In this document: positions 8,252 to 16,919 of the stretch, one piece after another | How the letters are laid out: each line of letters starts with the position of its first letter | Numbering within the stretch: the stretch's first letter is position 1 | Assembly (NCBI GenBank): GCA_944390145.1 | Contig: CALXOY010000014.1 | Span: 1-64,000, forward strand | Origin: an uncultured Duodenibacillus sp. | Lineage (GTDB): Bacteria > Pseudomonadota > Gammaproteobacteria > Burkholderiales > Burkholderiaceae_F | Length of the DNA: 64,000 bases | Direction: 5' to 3' | Position numbers and translations under genes: made by a program | The notes under the pieces: generated by a model | What the model was told of the DNA's origin: nothing | Databases searched by the model: none | Seen by the model: only the letters and a program-made list of their open reading frames with translations

Positions 8252-9268
8252 CTACTGCTGCGCCTTTTTCCAGTTGTTGCCAAAGCTCGTTTGCTCGGTC
8301 TCGACGCAGCCGCGATTGCCGTAGACCGTGCAGGCGTCCAGGCGCTTTTGCAGCTCTTCGAACTCGGCGTCGGAGAATTCCACGTCGCTAGCGGCCAGAT
8401 TCTCCAGGATGCGCTCCAGGCGCTTTGAGCCCGGAATCGGCACGACGTTGGGATACTTCTTCAACATCCAGGCAAGCGAAATCTGCGCCATGGTGGCGTG
8501 CTTGCGCTGTGCGAAGTCGCTGACGACGTCAAGCAGCGGCTGATTGCCGGCGATGTTTTCCTTTGTGAGTTGCGGCACGAATTTGCGCACGTCGTCGACG
8601 GCTTCAAATTCGGTCTGCGTCGTGATCTTGCCCGAAAGCAGTCCGCTGGCTATCGGCGAAAACGCCACGAGCGCGATGTTGTGCGTCAGACAAAACGGGA
8701 TCACGGATTTTTCCGAATCGCGCTCGACCATCGAGTAGATGTTTTGCAAGGCGGCAACGGGCGTGACGGCGTGAGCCGCTGCGAGCGTATCGACGTCGAC
8801 CTGCGACATGCCTCAGGCGCGGATTTTGCCTTCGGCGATGAGCTTTCCCATGGCCGCGGCGACGTCTTCAAACGGCACTTGTTCGTTGATGCGGTGCAGG
8901 TAGTAGAGGTCGACGTAGTCCGTGTCAAGCCGCTTTATGGAGGCTTCCAAATGCCGGCGCACGGCCGCTTCGACGGTGGTGCCGTCGGCAAGTTCCGCCG
9001 GCCCCAGATGCAGCTTCGTGGCAAGCGCCACATCCTGCCGGAAGGGCTTTAGGGCGCGCCCGACAAGCTCCTCGTTGTGGCCCGGCCAGTAGAGCACGTC
9101 GCCATAGACCTCGGCCGTATCAAAGAAGGTGCAGCCTGTTTCATAGGCCTTGCGCATTGCGTTGATGCTTTCCTCGGCTGCCGGCACCTTGCCGTAGCCG
9201 TGCGAAAAGCCCATGCATCCCACGCCGATTTCCGACACGGAAAGCGGCCCGATTGTTCTTTGCTTCAT
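8252..9268 (-). pseudogene. Aldo/keto reductase interrupted by an in-frame TGA
   Basis: The minus-strand frame encodes a complete aldo/keto reductase (PF00248) of about 338 codons, but a TGA at 8815-8813 cuts it after about 151 residues. The first part holds the full catalytic tetrad: the Asp and Tyr in FFDTAEVYGD, the Lys in LATKLH and the His in YYLHRI. The second part (185 codons, 8252-8809) has the cofactor-binding end (PGSKRLERILEN). The stop sits in GKIRA-stop-GMSQV, where the family usually has KIRxWGLS, so TGG to TGA is the simplest change. An ATG two codons after the stop could restart translation, but the product would lack the catalytic residues. The start at 9268 (MKQRTIGPLSVSEIG) fits the family. 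It is either a recent pseudogene or a sequencing error. Confidence 0.8.
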
Positions 9269-9426
9269 GATTTTTCCCGTAGCTGTTTTTGTCAAAAAGC
9301 GCTCGTTCAAACCGTTGTGCACGACGACGGGGCAAAGCCCGCGGCACGCGCAAGCGGCTTGATGCATCGGGGAAAATTTTCGCGAAACGGGCCTTTAAAA
9401 ACCAGCGACAAAACGGGGTGGTTTTG

Positions 9427-11115
9427 TCACTTTCCGGTGTTTTTGGAAACGTCGAGATTGTCTTCGCGCGCGGCGCTTTCAATGAGTTCTTGCGCGGCCT
9501 GAAGGGTGGCGTCGGTGATCTGCAGGCCGCCCGCCATGCGGGCGATTTCGCGGATGCGCTCCTCTCTTGTCAGGGGCCGCAGCGAACTTGTCGTGACGCC
9601 GTTTTCGGTGTGCTTTTGCACGAGCCACTGGTTGTGGGCGCAGGCGGCCACCTGCGGCAGGTGCGTCACGCAGAGCACCTGGCGCGTTGCGCCGAGCTTG
9701 CGCAGCAGCCGCCCCACGACTTCGGCAACCGCGCCGCCGATGCCGCTGTCGACTTCGTCGAAAATGAGGGTGGGCACGGGCGTGATCTGCGCGGTGATGA
9801 CGGCAATGGCTAGCGAAATGCGGGCGAGTTCGCCCCCGGAAGCCACCTTCGTGAGCGGCCGCGGCGTGGCGCCGGCGTGGCCTGAAACGAGAAATTCACA
9901 GCGCTCGAGGCCGCCCGCCCACGCCTCGCACGCAGGCAGCCGGATCTCGAGCCTGCCGCCCGTCATCGAGAGCTTTTGCATTTCGGCGGTGACGGCGGCC
10001 GACAATTCGCCCGCGGCCTTCGTGCGCGCCTGCGTAAGCGACGCCGCACGCTTTAAAAAGACTTCCTTTGCCTGCGCTTCGCATTCCTGCAGCGCCTCGA
10101 TGTCGGCGTTTTCCGCGAGCTCCTCGAGCCGCGCGCGGATCTCCTCGCGGTAGCTGCAAAGCTCCTCGGGGGCGCGGTGCAGCTTCTTGGAAAGCCGCCA
10201 GTACATCGAAAGCCGCTCGTCGATTTCGGCAAAGCGCGACTCGTCGACGTTGAACTTGTCGAGGTGGTGCGAGATGTCGCGCGAGACGTCCTCCAAAATG
10301 GCGGCGGCCTCCGAGAGCGACTCGCCGTACTGCGCCAGCGTCTCGTCAAAGCGGGCGGCTGCGGCAAGATCGGATTGGGCCTTCATCGCAAGGCTCACGG
10401 CCGAGGCCTCGGACTCGCTTAAAGCTTCGGCAGCCGAGCGGATGTGCCCGACGATTTCAGCGCCGTTGGAAAGCAGGCTGTGCTCGCGCGAAAGCTCCTC
10501 CCATTCGCCCTCCTTGGGGTCGAGCTCTTCAAAGAGTTCATTGATCCAGCCGAGACGCTCGGCCTCAGCCTGCAGCCGCTCGGTGTCCTGCGTGGCCTGA
10601 TGCAGAAGACGCAGCCGCTCCTGCCACTGCAGCCAGGCTTCACGCACGGAAAGGCGCAGGGGCTGTGTGGCGCCGAACCCGTCGACCAGCTGCAGCTGGT
10701 AGGCGGTTTTTAAAAGCGACTGGTGGGCGTGCTGCCCGTGGATGTCGACAAGCCGCTCGCCGAGCTCGCGGATCTGGGCGACGGTCACGGGCGTTGCGTT
10801 GATCCAGGCCCTCGAGCGGCCCTTGATGTCGACCGTACGGCGCAAAATGACGGTGTCGGATTCATCGAGCCCCGCGCCGGCAAGCCATTTGCGCACCCGC
10901 GGCGTGACGCTGAATTCGGCGCACACCTCGGTGCGCTGCGCGCCTTCGCGGATAAGGCCCGTGTCGCTTCTGGCGCCCAGCACGAGCTCAAGCGCATCAA
11001 TCAAAATGGACTTGCCCGCGCCCGTTTCACCGGTAAGACACGTGAGCCCCGCGCCCGCCTCCACGATGAGCGAGGGGACGATCACAAAGTCTTTCAGAGT
11101 GAGAAGCTCGAGCAT
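9427..11115 (-). CDS. recN: DNA repair protein RecN
   Basis: A 562-residue SMC-like ATPase acting in recombinational repair of double-strand breaks. Walker A GETGAGKS is near residues 30-37, followed by a long central coiled-coil region rich in Glu, Ala and Arg. The C-terminal signature LASGGELARISLAI-type sequence (here VASGGELARISLAI) is followed by Walker B LIFDEVDSGIGG. Length and architecture are normal. The ATG at 11115 (MLELLTLKDFVIV) is chosen over a start 19 codons upstream because it begins the conserved head domain. It lies 72 bases downstream of nadK on the same strand, an order common in betaproteobacteria, so the two are probably co-transcribed. Confidence 0.96.
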   Translation of the reverse strand: MLELLTLKDFVIVPSLIVEAGAGLTCLTGETGAGKSILIDALELVLGARSDTGLIREGAQRTEVCAEFSVTPRVRKWLAGAGLDESDTVILRRTVDIKGRSRAWINATPVTVAQIRELGERLVDIHGQHAHQSLLKTAYQLQLVDGFGATQPLRLSVREAWLQWQERLRLLHQATQDTERLQAEAERLGWINELFEELDPKEGEWEELSREHSLLSNGAEIVGHIRSAAEALSESEASAVSLAMKAQSDLAAAARFDETLAQYGESLSEAAAILEDVSRDISHHLDKFNVDESRFAEIDERLSMYWRLSKKLHRAPEELCSYREEIRARLEELAENADIEALQECEAQAKEVFLKRAASLTQARTKAAGELSAAVTAEMQKLSMTGGRLEIRLPACEAWAGGLERCEFLVSGHAGATPRPLTKVASGGELARISLAIAVITAQITPVPTLIFDEVDSGIGGAVAEVVGRLLRKLGATRQVLCVTHLPQVAACAHNQWLVQKHTENGVTTSSLRPLTREERIREIARMAGGLQITDATLQAAQELIESAAREDNLDVSKNTGK

Positions 11116-11187
11116 AGGGCGTTTTGCATCCGAAAAAAGTAAGCCGCGGCGGTGCGCAGATTGTATCGGCACAGGGCGCCGGGCGCC

Positions 11188-12141
11188 TCACCGTTTTGTG
11201 CCCGCAAAGGGATGCGGCGTCTGCAGCGGCGTCGTTTGATTTTGCAGCGGCGTATGAATCGGCCGCTCGGCCTGCGGCAGGTAGTTCCACTTGAGCTTGC
11301 GGCGAAGCAGGTCGAAGTGGTTGTAGCCCACCGGGTGCAGCATCGTGAAGGATTTGTCGCTCACACGCACACGCAAAACGTCTCCGGCCTGCACGTCGAT
11401 CAACACCTGCGCGTCAAAGCTTGCGACCGCGCTGCGGGTTTCGTTCACCTCGATGTCGATGCTCGTGTGCGAGCCCAGAACGATTGGGCGGTTGGAGAGC
11501 GTGTGGGGTGCCACCGGCACAAGCAGCATGCTGGAAACCGACGGGTGCATGATGGGGCCGCCGGCGGCCATCGCGTAGGCCGTTGAGCCCGTCGCCGTGC
11601 TCACCAGCACGCCGTCGGCGCGCTGCACGGCCATCTGCAGGCCGTCGACGTAGACCGTGTACTCGACCATGCCGAGCGCGCGGCCGTGGCTGATGCCGAT
11701 GTCGTTGACGGCAAGCCCTTCAAAAAGGAGCTCGTTTTCGCGCCATACCGAGCCTTCCAGCAGCCGCCTGCGGTCGGCGACGTACTGCCCCTGCAGCATC
11801 GCTGGCAGCAGCCGGTGCATGTCTTCGAGAACGATGTCGGTGATAAAGCCCAGGCGTCCGGCGTTGATGCCGATCACGGGCACCTCAAGGCCCGCGGTGG
11901 CGCGCGCCGCGCCAAGCATCGTGCCGTCGCCGCCGATGGCCACCGCCGCGTCGCAGCGGGCGACGATTTCGCCTGCGGGGCCCGACTCGTAGGAGCCGCT
12001 TTGGGCTAGGTGCCCCGCAGCGCACTCATCGAGAATGACCGAGCAGCCCGACTGCTCGATGAGCGAAACGAGGTCGCTCACATAGCGGGAGATGGCTCCC
12101 TGAGGCTTGGCAATGACGGCAACGCGCTCGAACTTCTTCAT
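11188..12141 (-). CDS. nadK: NAD kinase
   Basis: A 317-residue cytoplasmic kinase converting NAD+ to NADP+. The catalytic GGDGT motif (AVAIGGDGTMLGAAR) is present, as is the second conserved block STATGSTAYAMAAGGPI and the GINAGRLGFITD motif. The ATG at 12141 (MKKFERVAVIAKP) gives the family's usual N-terminus. The C-terminus carries an extra 20-25 residues with repeated TPLQ units that are not part of the conserved fold. The gene is first in a likely nadK-recN unit. Confidence 0.95.
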   Translation of the reverse strand: MKKFERVAVIAKPQGAISRYVSDLVSLIEQSGCSVILDECAAGHLAQSGSYESGPAGEIVARCDAAVAIGGDGTMLGAARATAGLEVPVIGINAGRLGFITDIVLEDMHRLLPAMLQGQYVADRRRLLEGSVWRENELLFEGLAVNDIGISHGRALGMVEYTVYVDGLQMAVQRADGVLVSTATGSTAYAMAAGGPIMHPSVSSMLLVPVAPHTLSNRPIVLGSHTSIDIEVNETRSAVASFDAQVLIDVQAGDVLRVRVSDKSFTMLHPVGYNHFDLLRRKLKWNYLPQAERPIHTPLQNQTTPLQTPHPFAGTKR

Positions 12142-12210
12142 GGATGTTTGCGATGGTTGGAATTGGCCCTCAGTGTAGCAAGGCCGCTTCAAGGAAGGCT
12201 TCTTTGAAAA

Positions 12211-12246
12211 GCAAAAGGCCTCCTTCGGGGAAAATCGAAGGAGGCC
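12211..12246 (-). terminator. Terminator of the type-2 FNR gene
   Basis: A perfect 11-bp stem GGCCTCCTTCG/CGAAGGAGGCC (12217-12227, 12236-12246) with an 8-base loop. On the minus strand it is followed by TTTTGCTTTT. It lies 29 bases past the reductase stop and before nadK. Confidence 0.8.
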
Positions 12247-12275
12247 GCAAGCCTTTTTATGCCGGTGTCTGACGG

Positions 12276-13358
12276 TTAGTCGTCAAACGTGGGCGTTTCC
12301 ACGCCGAGCACCTTGTGCAGCTTCGGACTCGTGGTCGTGTACTGCAGGAAGATCTTCTTTTCCGGGAAGACGTACTTCGAGGCGCCGAAGGCGGCCAGCG
12401 CACACTCATGAAAGCCCGAGAGGATGAGCTTTTTCTTCCCCGGGTAGGTGTTGATGTCGCCCACGGCGAAGATGCCCGGAATGGAGCTTTCGAATTTTTC
12501 GGTGTCGACCACAATCTGCTTGCGCTCAAGGTGCAGGCCCCAGTCGGCGATAGGACCGATCTTGGGCTGCAGGCCGAAGAAGACGAGCAGATGGTCAAGC
12601 GGCATGCGGCGCACGACGCCGTCGCCGCCCGTGACGCGGATTTCGGTGAGGCGTCCGTCCTTTTCTTCAAAGCCGGTCACCTGGCCCACTTCAAACTGCA
12701 TCTCCCAGTTCTCGCACAGCTCGCGCATGCGGGCCACCGAGGCGGCGGCCGCACGGAACCCGTCGCGGCGGTGCAGCAGCACAACGCTTTCGGCCTTGCC
12801 GACGAGGTTGAGCGTCCAGTCAAGCGCCGAGTCGCCGCCGCCGCAGATCACGACGTTCTTGCCGGCAAACATTTCCGGGTCGCGCACGCGGTAGTGCAGC
12901 TGCGTGCCCTCAAACTTCTCGATGCCGGGAACGCGCAGCGGACGGGCCTGGAAGGAGCCCACGCCGGCGGCGATGATCACCACCTTGCAGAGGAACTTCG
13001 TGCCCTTGTCGGTGGCGACGTCAAAGAGGCCGTCCTCGCGCTTTTTCACCACATTGACTTCTTCGCCGAGGTGAAAGACGGGGTTGAACGGATGGATCTG
13101 CTTTAACAGGTTCTCGGTGAGTTCGTCGGACGAGTACACGGGCTCGGCCGGGATGTCGTAGATGGGCTTGGTCGGATAAAGCTCCATGCACTGCCCGCCG
13201 ACGTTTTTCAGGGAGTCGACGACGTGAGCCTTGATTTCGAGCAGGCCGAGCTCGAACACCTGAAAAAGTCCCACGGGACCGGCGCCGACGATCACCGCAT
13301 CGGTTTCAATGACTTGATCGGTGGATTCGGCAACGTTCAGATAATCTTCAATAGCCAT
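12276..13358 (-). CDS. Type-2 ferredoxin/flavodoxin--NADP+ reductase
   Basis: A 360-residue flavoprotein of the thioredoxin-reductase-like ferredoxin-NADP reductase family (YumC type). The N-terminal FAD-binding motif [17 protein letters not shown] lies near residues 23-40, the NAD(P)-binding site [17 protein letters not shown] near 168-185, and the conserved GIFAVGDI near 300. There is no CxxC redox pair, which separates it from thioredoxin reductase. It supplies low-potential electrons to ferredoxin or flavodoxin in the cytoplasm. Monocistronic with its own terminator. Confidence 0.9.
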   Translation of the reverse strand: MAIEDYLNVAESTDQVIETDAVIVGAGPVGLFQVFELGLLEIKAHVVDSLKNVGGQCMELYPTKPIYDIPAEPVYSSDELTENLLKQIHPFNPVFHLGEEVNVVKKREDGLFDVATDKGTKFLCKVVIIAAGVGSFQARPLRVPGIEKFEGTQLHYRVRDPEMFAGKNVVICGGGDSALDWTLNLVGKAESVVLLHRRDGFRAAAASVARMRELCENWEMQFEVGQVTGFEEKDGRLTEIRVTGGDGVVRRMPLDHLLVFFGLQPKIGPIADWGLHLERKQIVVDTEKFESSIPGIFAVGDINTYPGKKKLILSGFHECALAAFGASKYVFPEKKIFLQYTTTSPKLHKVLGVETPTFDD

Positions 13359-13569
13359 AGTGATTGTGTTTGTTCAGTCGCGAATTGCTGTCAATAAAAG
13401 GGGCTGCGCATCGTGGCCGGAAGCGGCCGGAAAAAGAGGGATGCGCAAAAATCCGGAGCGCACAAAAACATCCGCCGTGCACAGCGGAAGAAGCGTTGGG
13501 CGTATTTTCGCACAGCGCCGCACCGATTGGCATACGGCAAAAAGCCGACTTTCAGACGGCCGCGCCGCC

Positions 13570-15078
13570 TTATTTCTTCTGTTGATCGAGCACCTTCTGG
13601 CGGTTGTCGCGCAGCTTGGCGTCGATTTCGCTCATCACGTAGAAGTCGGCGTCGTTGGCCTTTTGCGCGAGCTCGAACTGATAGACCGCAGCGCGCGGGT
13701 TGCCCATCAACGCATACATGTCGCCCGTGGCGGCGTAGGAAAGCGACTTCTGACCGAGCGCTTCATAGCTTCGCGCAAGGAACATGTAGTAGTCGGGGTT
13801 GCTGCGCGAGAGCGCCTGCTGGTTTCTTAAAAATTTGATGAGCTCGGCATGCCGGCCGCTCTGATAGAGAAGCTCCACGTAGTTGCTCGCAGCAAGCCCC
13901 GAGTACGGGTACTTGTCGCTTGTCTGGCGGGCGATTTCCAGCGCCTTAGCCTTTTCGGCGTCGGTTTTGGCCGCCTGATAGGTGAGGTCCGAGAGCTGTT
14001 TATCCAGAATGACGTTTTTTTCCTTCACGGCGGCTTTGGCCGCACGGATGGCGGCAAGCGCCTTCTCCTTTTCATTCATCTGGCTGTAGGCGACCGACAG
14101 GCCGTATTGGGCCGCCGCAAGGCTGTAGCCCGTGGGCTTGTGCCCGAGCTCGTTTTCAAAGCTCTTGGAGACTTTGAGCCACCCGTCGTAGGTCGTCTCC
14201 TGCAGCACGCGGGCGCGGGCCTTTACAAGAAAGAAGTCGAGACTGTCGCGGTGCTTGACGGCGGGCATGCTGCGGGTGCGGTTTTGCATGTCGCTGATGC
14301 GCTCGGAGGTGAGCGGGTGGGTCGAGATGTAGGCCGTGCTCGTTGTTTCGTACCAGCGGGTGTTTTTCTGCAGCCGCTCAAAGAAGTTTTCCATGCCGTG
14401 CGGATCAAAGCCCGCGTTTTTGAGCGTGGTGAGCCCCACGCGGTCGGCTTCGCGTTCGGCGTCGCGCGAGTAGCCGAGCTGCTTGGAGAGCATCGCGGCC
14501 TGCGTGCCCATCATCACGCCCATGGCGGCGTCGCCGCCGGAGCTGCCGCCTGCGCGCGCAGCCAGAATGGCCACCAGAATCGAGCCGATCGTCATCGCAA
14601 GCGACCCCTTGCTCGACTCAATCATGCGGGCGATGTGGCGCTGCGTGACGTGGCCGACTTCGTGGCCGATCACGCCGGCCAGCTCGCTTTCGGTCTGCGC
14701 GGCCACCAGTAGCCCCGAGTGCACGGCGATGAAGCCGCCGGGCAGCGCAAAGGCGTTGAGCGTGCGGTCGCGGATCGGGAAAAAGAGAAAGTCGTAGGGC
14801 GAGGGGCTGCCTGCGGCCACCAGCCGGTAGCCCAGGCGGTTCAGATAGTCGGTGATCTCCGGATCCGACATGAAGGAGCGGTCGGCGCGCACGCGGCGCA
14901 TCAGCTGCTCGCCCAGATCCCGCTCTTCGAGCACCGTGAGATCGGCGCCCGCAACGTTGCCCAAACTCGGCAGATTGAATTCGCCCACGCCGCCCGTGAG
15001 CTGCGCGCGCACCAGCGCTGGCGGCATGAGCAGCGCCAGGCTGACGGCAAACACGGTGAGGGGTTTGAAAAAACGCAC
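13570..15078 (-). CDS. M48-family periplasmic metalloprotease with TPR repeats (BepA-like)
   Basis: A secreted protein of about 502 residues. The signal peptide MRFFKPLTVFAVSLALLMPPALVRA is followed by an M48 peptidase domain with the zinc motif HEVGH (VIGHEVGHVTQRH) and the downstream EREADRVG glutamate. The C-terminal half (about residue 300 on) looks like TPR repeats (YEALGQKSLSYAATGDMYALMGN). The family (YfgC/BepA) degrades or assembles stalled outer-membrane proteins such as LptD. The GTG at 15078 is preferred because it puts the signal peptide at the N-terminus. An ATG at 15162 would add 28 residues; neither start has a clear Shine-Dalgarno sequence. It is divergent from moaC. Confidence 0.9.
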   Translation of the reverse strand: MRFFKPLTVFAVSLALLMPPALVRAQLTGGVGEFNLPSLGNVAGADLTVLEERDLGEQLMRRVRADRSFMSDPEITDYLNRLGYRLVAAGSPSPYDFLFFPIRDRTLNAFALPGGFIAVHSGLLVAAQTESELAGVIGHEVGHVTQRHIARMIESSKGSLAMTIGSILVAILAARAGGSSGGDAAMGVMMGTQAAMLSKQLGYSRDAEREADRVGLTTLKNAGFDPHGMENFFERLQKNTRWYETTSTAYISTHPLTSERISDMQNRTRSMPAVKHRDSLDFFLVKARARVLQETTYDGWLKVSKSFENELGHKPTGYSLAAAQYGLSVAYSQMNEKEKALAAIRAAKAAVKEKNVILDKQLSDLTYQAAKTDAEKAKALEIARQTSDKYPYSGLAASNYVELLYQSGRHAELIKFLRNQQALSRSNPDYYMFLARSYEALGQKSLSYAATGDMYALMGNPRAAVYQFELAQKANDADFYVMSEIDAKLRDNRQKVLDQQKK

Positions 15079-15225
15079 GAAAAAAAGCTTCAGTGGCGGG
15101 GCCGCGCAGGCGCAAGCCCCAAAATTTAAAAATGCAAATCCGGCGGCGGACTTGGGTATCATAGCGGGCTGCGGGCGCACGAAGCGCTGCGCGAGCCATC
15201 CAAAACGCAAGAGTTGCTACGAAAA

Positions 15226-15705
15226 ATGTCAGGATTAACCCATTTTGATCAAGCCGGCAATGCGCACATGGTCGACGTCGGCGGCAAGGACGAGACGCAC
15301 CGCGTGGCGCGCGCACAGGGCACGATCCGCATGAAGCCCGAAACCTTTGCGATGATTGCGCAGGGCACGGCCAAAAAGGGCGACGTGATCGGTATTGCAC
15401 GCGTGGCGGCCATCATGGCAAGCAAAAAGACGGCCGAGCTGATTCCGCTCTGCCACCCGATTGCGCTCACACGCGTGGCGGTGGACTTTGAGCTCAACGC
15501 CGAGGCTAGCGAAGTGCGCTGCATCGCCGTGTGCGAAACGCGCGGCCAGACGGGGGTGGAAATGGAGGCGCTCACCGCGGTGGAGGTGGGACTTTTGACC
15601 ATCTACGACATGTGCAAGGCCGTGGACCGCTTCATGGAAATCACCGGCGTGCGTCTTTTGGAGAAGTCGGGCGGCAAGTCCGGCCACTGGGTGGCCCCCG
15701 CGTAA
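15226..15705 (+). CDS. moaC: Cyclic pyranopterin monophosphate synthase MoaC
   Basis: A 159-residue enzyme making cyclic pyranopterin monophosphate, the second step of molybdenum cofactor synthesis. The conserved blocks [28 protein letters not shown] and [23 protein letters not shown] are all present, as is the C-terminal [11 protein letters not shown]. The ATG at 15226 is chosen over an in-frame TTG four codons upstream. It is divergent from the M48 protease, and no other moa gene is in the window. Confidence 0.97.
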   Translation: MSGLTHFDQAGNAHMVDVGGKDETHRVARAQGTIRMKPETFAMIAQGTAKKGDVIGIARVAAIMASKKTAELIPLCHPIALTRVAVDFELNAEASEVRCIAVCETRGQTGVEMEALTAVEVGLLTIYDMCKAVDRFMEITGVRLLEKSGGKSGHWVAPA

Positions 15706-15745
15706 AGAGCGCGCTCTCAGAACACATTCATTTTTTCGCTTCACG

Positions 15746-15785
15746 GGCAGGAAGGCCGGTGCGCCGCCCTGCCGCTTTTTGTTTT
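15746..15785 (+). terminator. Terminator after moaC
   Basis: GGCAGG (15746-15751) pairs with CCTGCC (15768-15773) with a nested GGC/GCC stem, followed by GCTTTTTGTTTT. The azlC ATG begins immediately after the T run, so azlC must be read from transcripts that pass this hairpin or start very close to the ATG. Confidence 0.55.
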
Positions 15786-16505
15786 ATGACTTCAATCGTC
15801 GGCTTGCGAAGCCAGGCTGCGGTGGCCTTCAGGGACTCGATCCCGGTGATGATGGGCTATCTGCCGCTCGGCTTCGTTTTTGGTTTTTTATTTGTGCAGG
15901 CGGGCGCAAGCGCCTGGATGGCGCCGCTTTGCTCGATTATCGTCTACGGCGGCGCCTCGCAGTACATGATGGTGCCGATGGTGGCGGCCGGCGCCTCGAT
16001 TCCGGCGATTGCCTTTGCCACGCTGGTGATCAACCTGCGCCACATCTTCTACGGCGTCTCGTTGCTGCAGAAAGTCCCCTCAAAGGGGCTTGCCCGCTGG
16101 TATATCGCCTATACGCTCACCGACGAAACCTATTCGCTGCTTTCAATCATGCCCGTGGGAACGCCCTTGGCGCGGATGCTCCTGGTGTGCTTTTTCAACC
16201 ACCTCTGGTGGATTCTGGGCGGGTTGATCGGTGCGGTGGCGGGCGCCAACGTCACGATCGGGCTCTCGGGGCTGGACTTTGTGCTCACCAGCCTTTTTGC
16301 CATGCTCACCGCCGAGCAGTGGCGAAACCGCAAGACCGCGCTGTCGCTTTGGGCGGCTCTGGCAAGCTACGCGGCGGCGCGCTTGGCGGTGCCGGAAAAC
16401 GCGCTGGCCGTCTCGATTGCCTTCTGCGCTGCGGCGGGGCTTTTCTGGGGCATGCGGCGCGACCGGCAGGGCGGCAAGGCGCCATTGAAGGAAACGGAGG
16501 CATAG
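15786..16505 (+). CDS. azlC: AzlC-family branched-chain amino acid exporter, large subunit
   Basis: A 239-residue inner-membrane protein with about five to seven hydrophobic segments. It has the AzlC pattern FRDSIPVMMGYLPLGFVFGFLF, GASQYMMVPMVAAGAS and NLRHIFYGVSL. With AzlD it exports branched-chain amino acids or analogues such as 4-azaleucine. The ATG lies directly after the T run of the moaC terminator and has no visible ribosome-binding site. The frame is open upstream, but the conserved family N-terminus begins here. azlD follows after three bases. The function of the pair is from family knowledge; the transported amino acid is not certain. Confidence 0.9.
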   Translation: MTSIVGLRSQAAVAFRDSIPVMMGYLPLGFVFGFLFVQAGASAWMAPLCSIIVYGGASQYMMVPMVAAGASIPAIAFATLVINLRHIFYGVSLLQKVPSKGLARWYIAYTLTDETYSLLSIMPVGTPLARMLLVCFFNHLWWILGGLIGAVAGANVTIGLSGLDFVLTSLFAMLTAEQWRNRKTALSLWAALASYAAARLAVPENALAVSIAFCAAAGLFWGMRRDRQGGKAPLKETEA

Positions 16506-16508
16506 GCG

Positions 16509-16841
16509 ATGGATTTCGGATATCTGATGCTCGTTTTCATCACCATGGCCGCCGTCACCTTTGCCGAGCGGGCGCTGCCCTTTGCCGCGAGCAAGTGGCT
16601 GCAAAAGCAGCGCTGGGTGCGCAATCTCGGCGATTTCCTCCCGCTGGCGATCATGGTGCTTTTAACCGTGCATGCGGCCGTTGACGCGTCCGTGGCGCGG
16701 CATGCCGCCCCGACACCGGAGGTTGTCTGCATTGCCGCGGCCTTCGGCCTGCAGTGGTTTTTCAAAAATCCCCTGGTGTCAATATTTGCCGCCACGGCGC
16801 TTTATGTGGCCTGGGTGAACGGTTTTCTCCCGTTTGTGTAG
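16509..16841 (+). CDS. azlD: AzlD-family small membrane protein
   Basis: A 110-residue protein with three to four hydrophobic segments and the AzlD signature (MAAVTFAERALPF near residues 13-25). It partners AzlC in branched-chain amino acid export. GGAGG lies about 10 bases upstream of the ATG, and only three bases separate it from the azlC stop, so the two are translated together. Length is normal for the family. Confidence 0.9.
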   Translation: MDFGYLMLVFITMAAVTFAERALPFAASKWLQKQRWVRNLGDFLPLAIMVLLTVHAAVDASVARHAAPTPEVVCIAAAFGLQWFFKNPLVSIFAATALYVAWVNGFLPFV

Positions 16842-16919
16842 CCGCTAAAATCATCAAATTAGCCTGCGCTTTCCGGTCTCAACTTCTTGAGCGCGCAAGG
16901 CTTGATCATTCACAACAAC

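Noticed and set aside
8813..8815. Selenocysteine or programmed read-through at the TGA in the aldo/keto reductase
   Set aside because: The position is normally Trp, not Cys or Sec; no SECIS-like hairpin was seen directly after the TGA. A point mutation or error is simpler.
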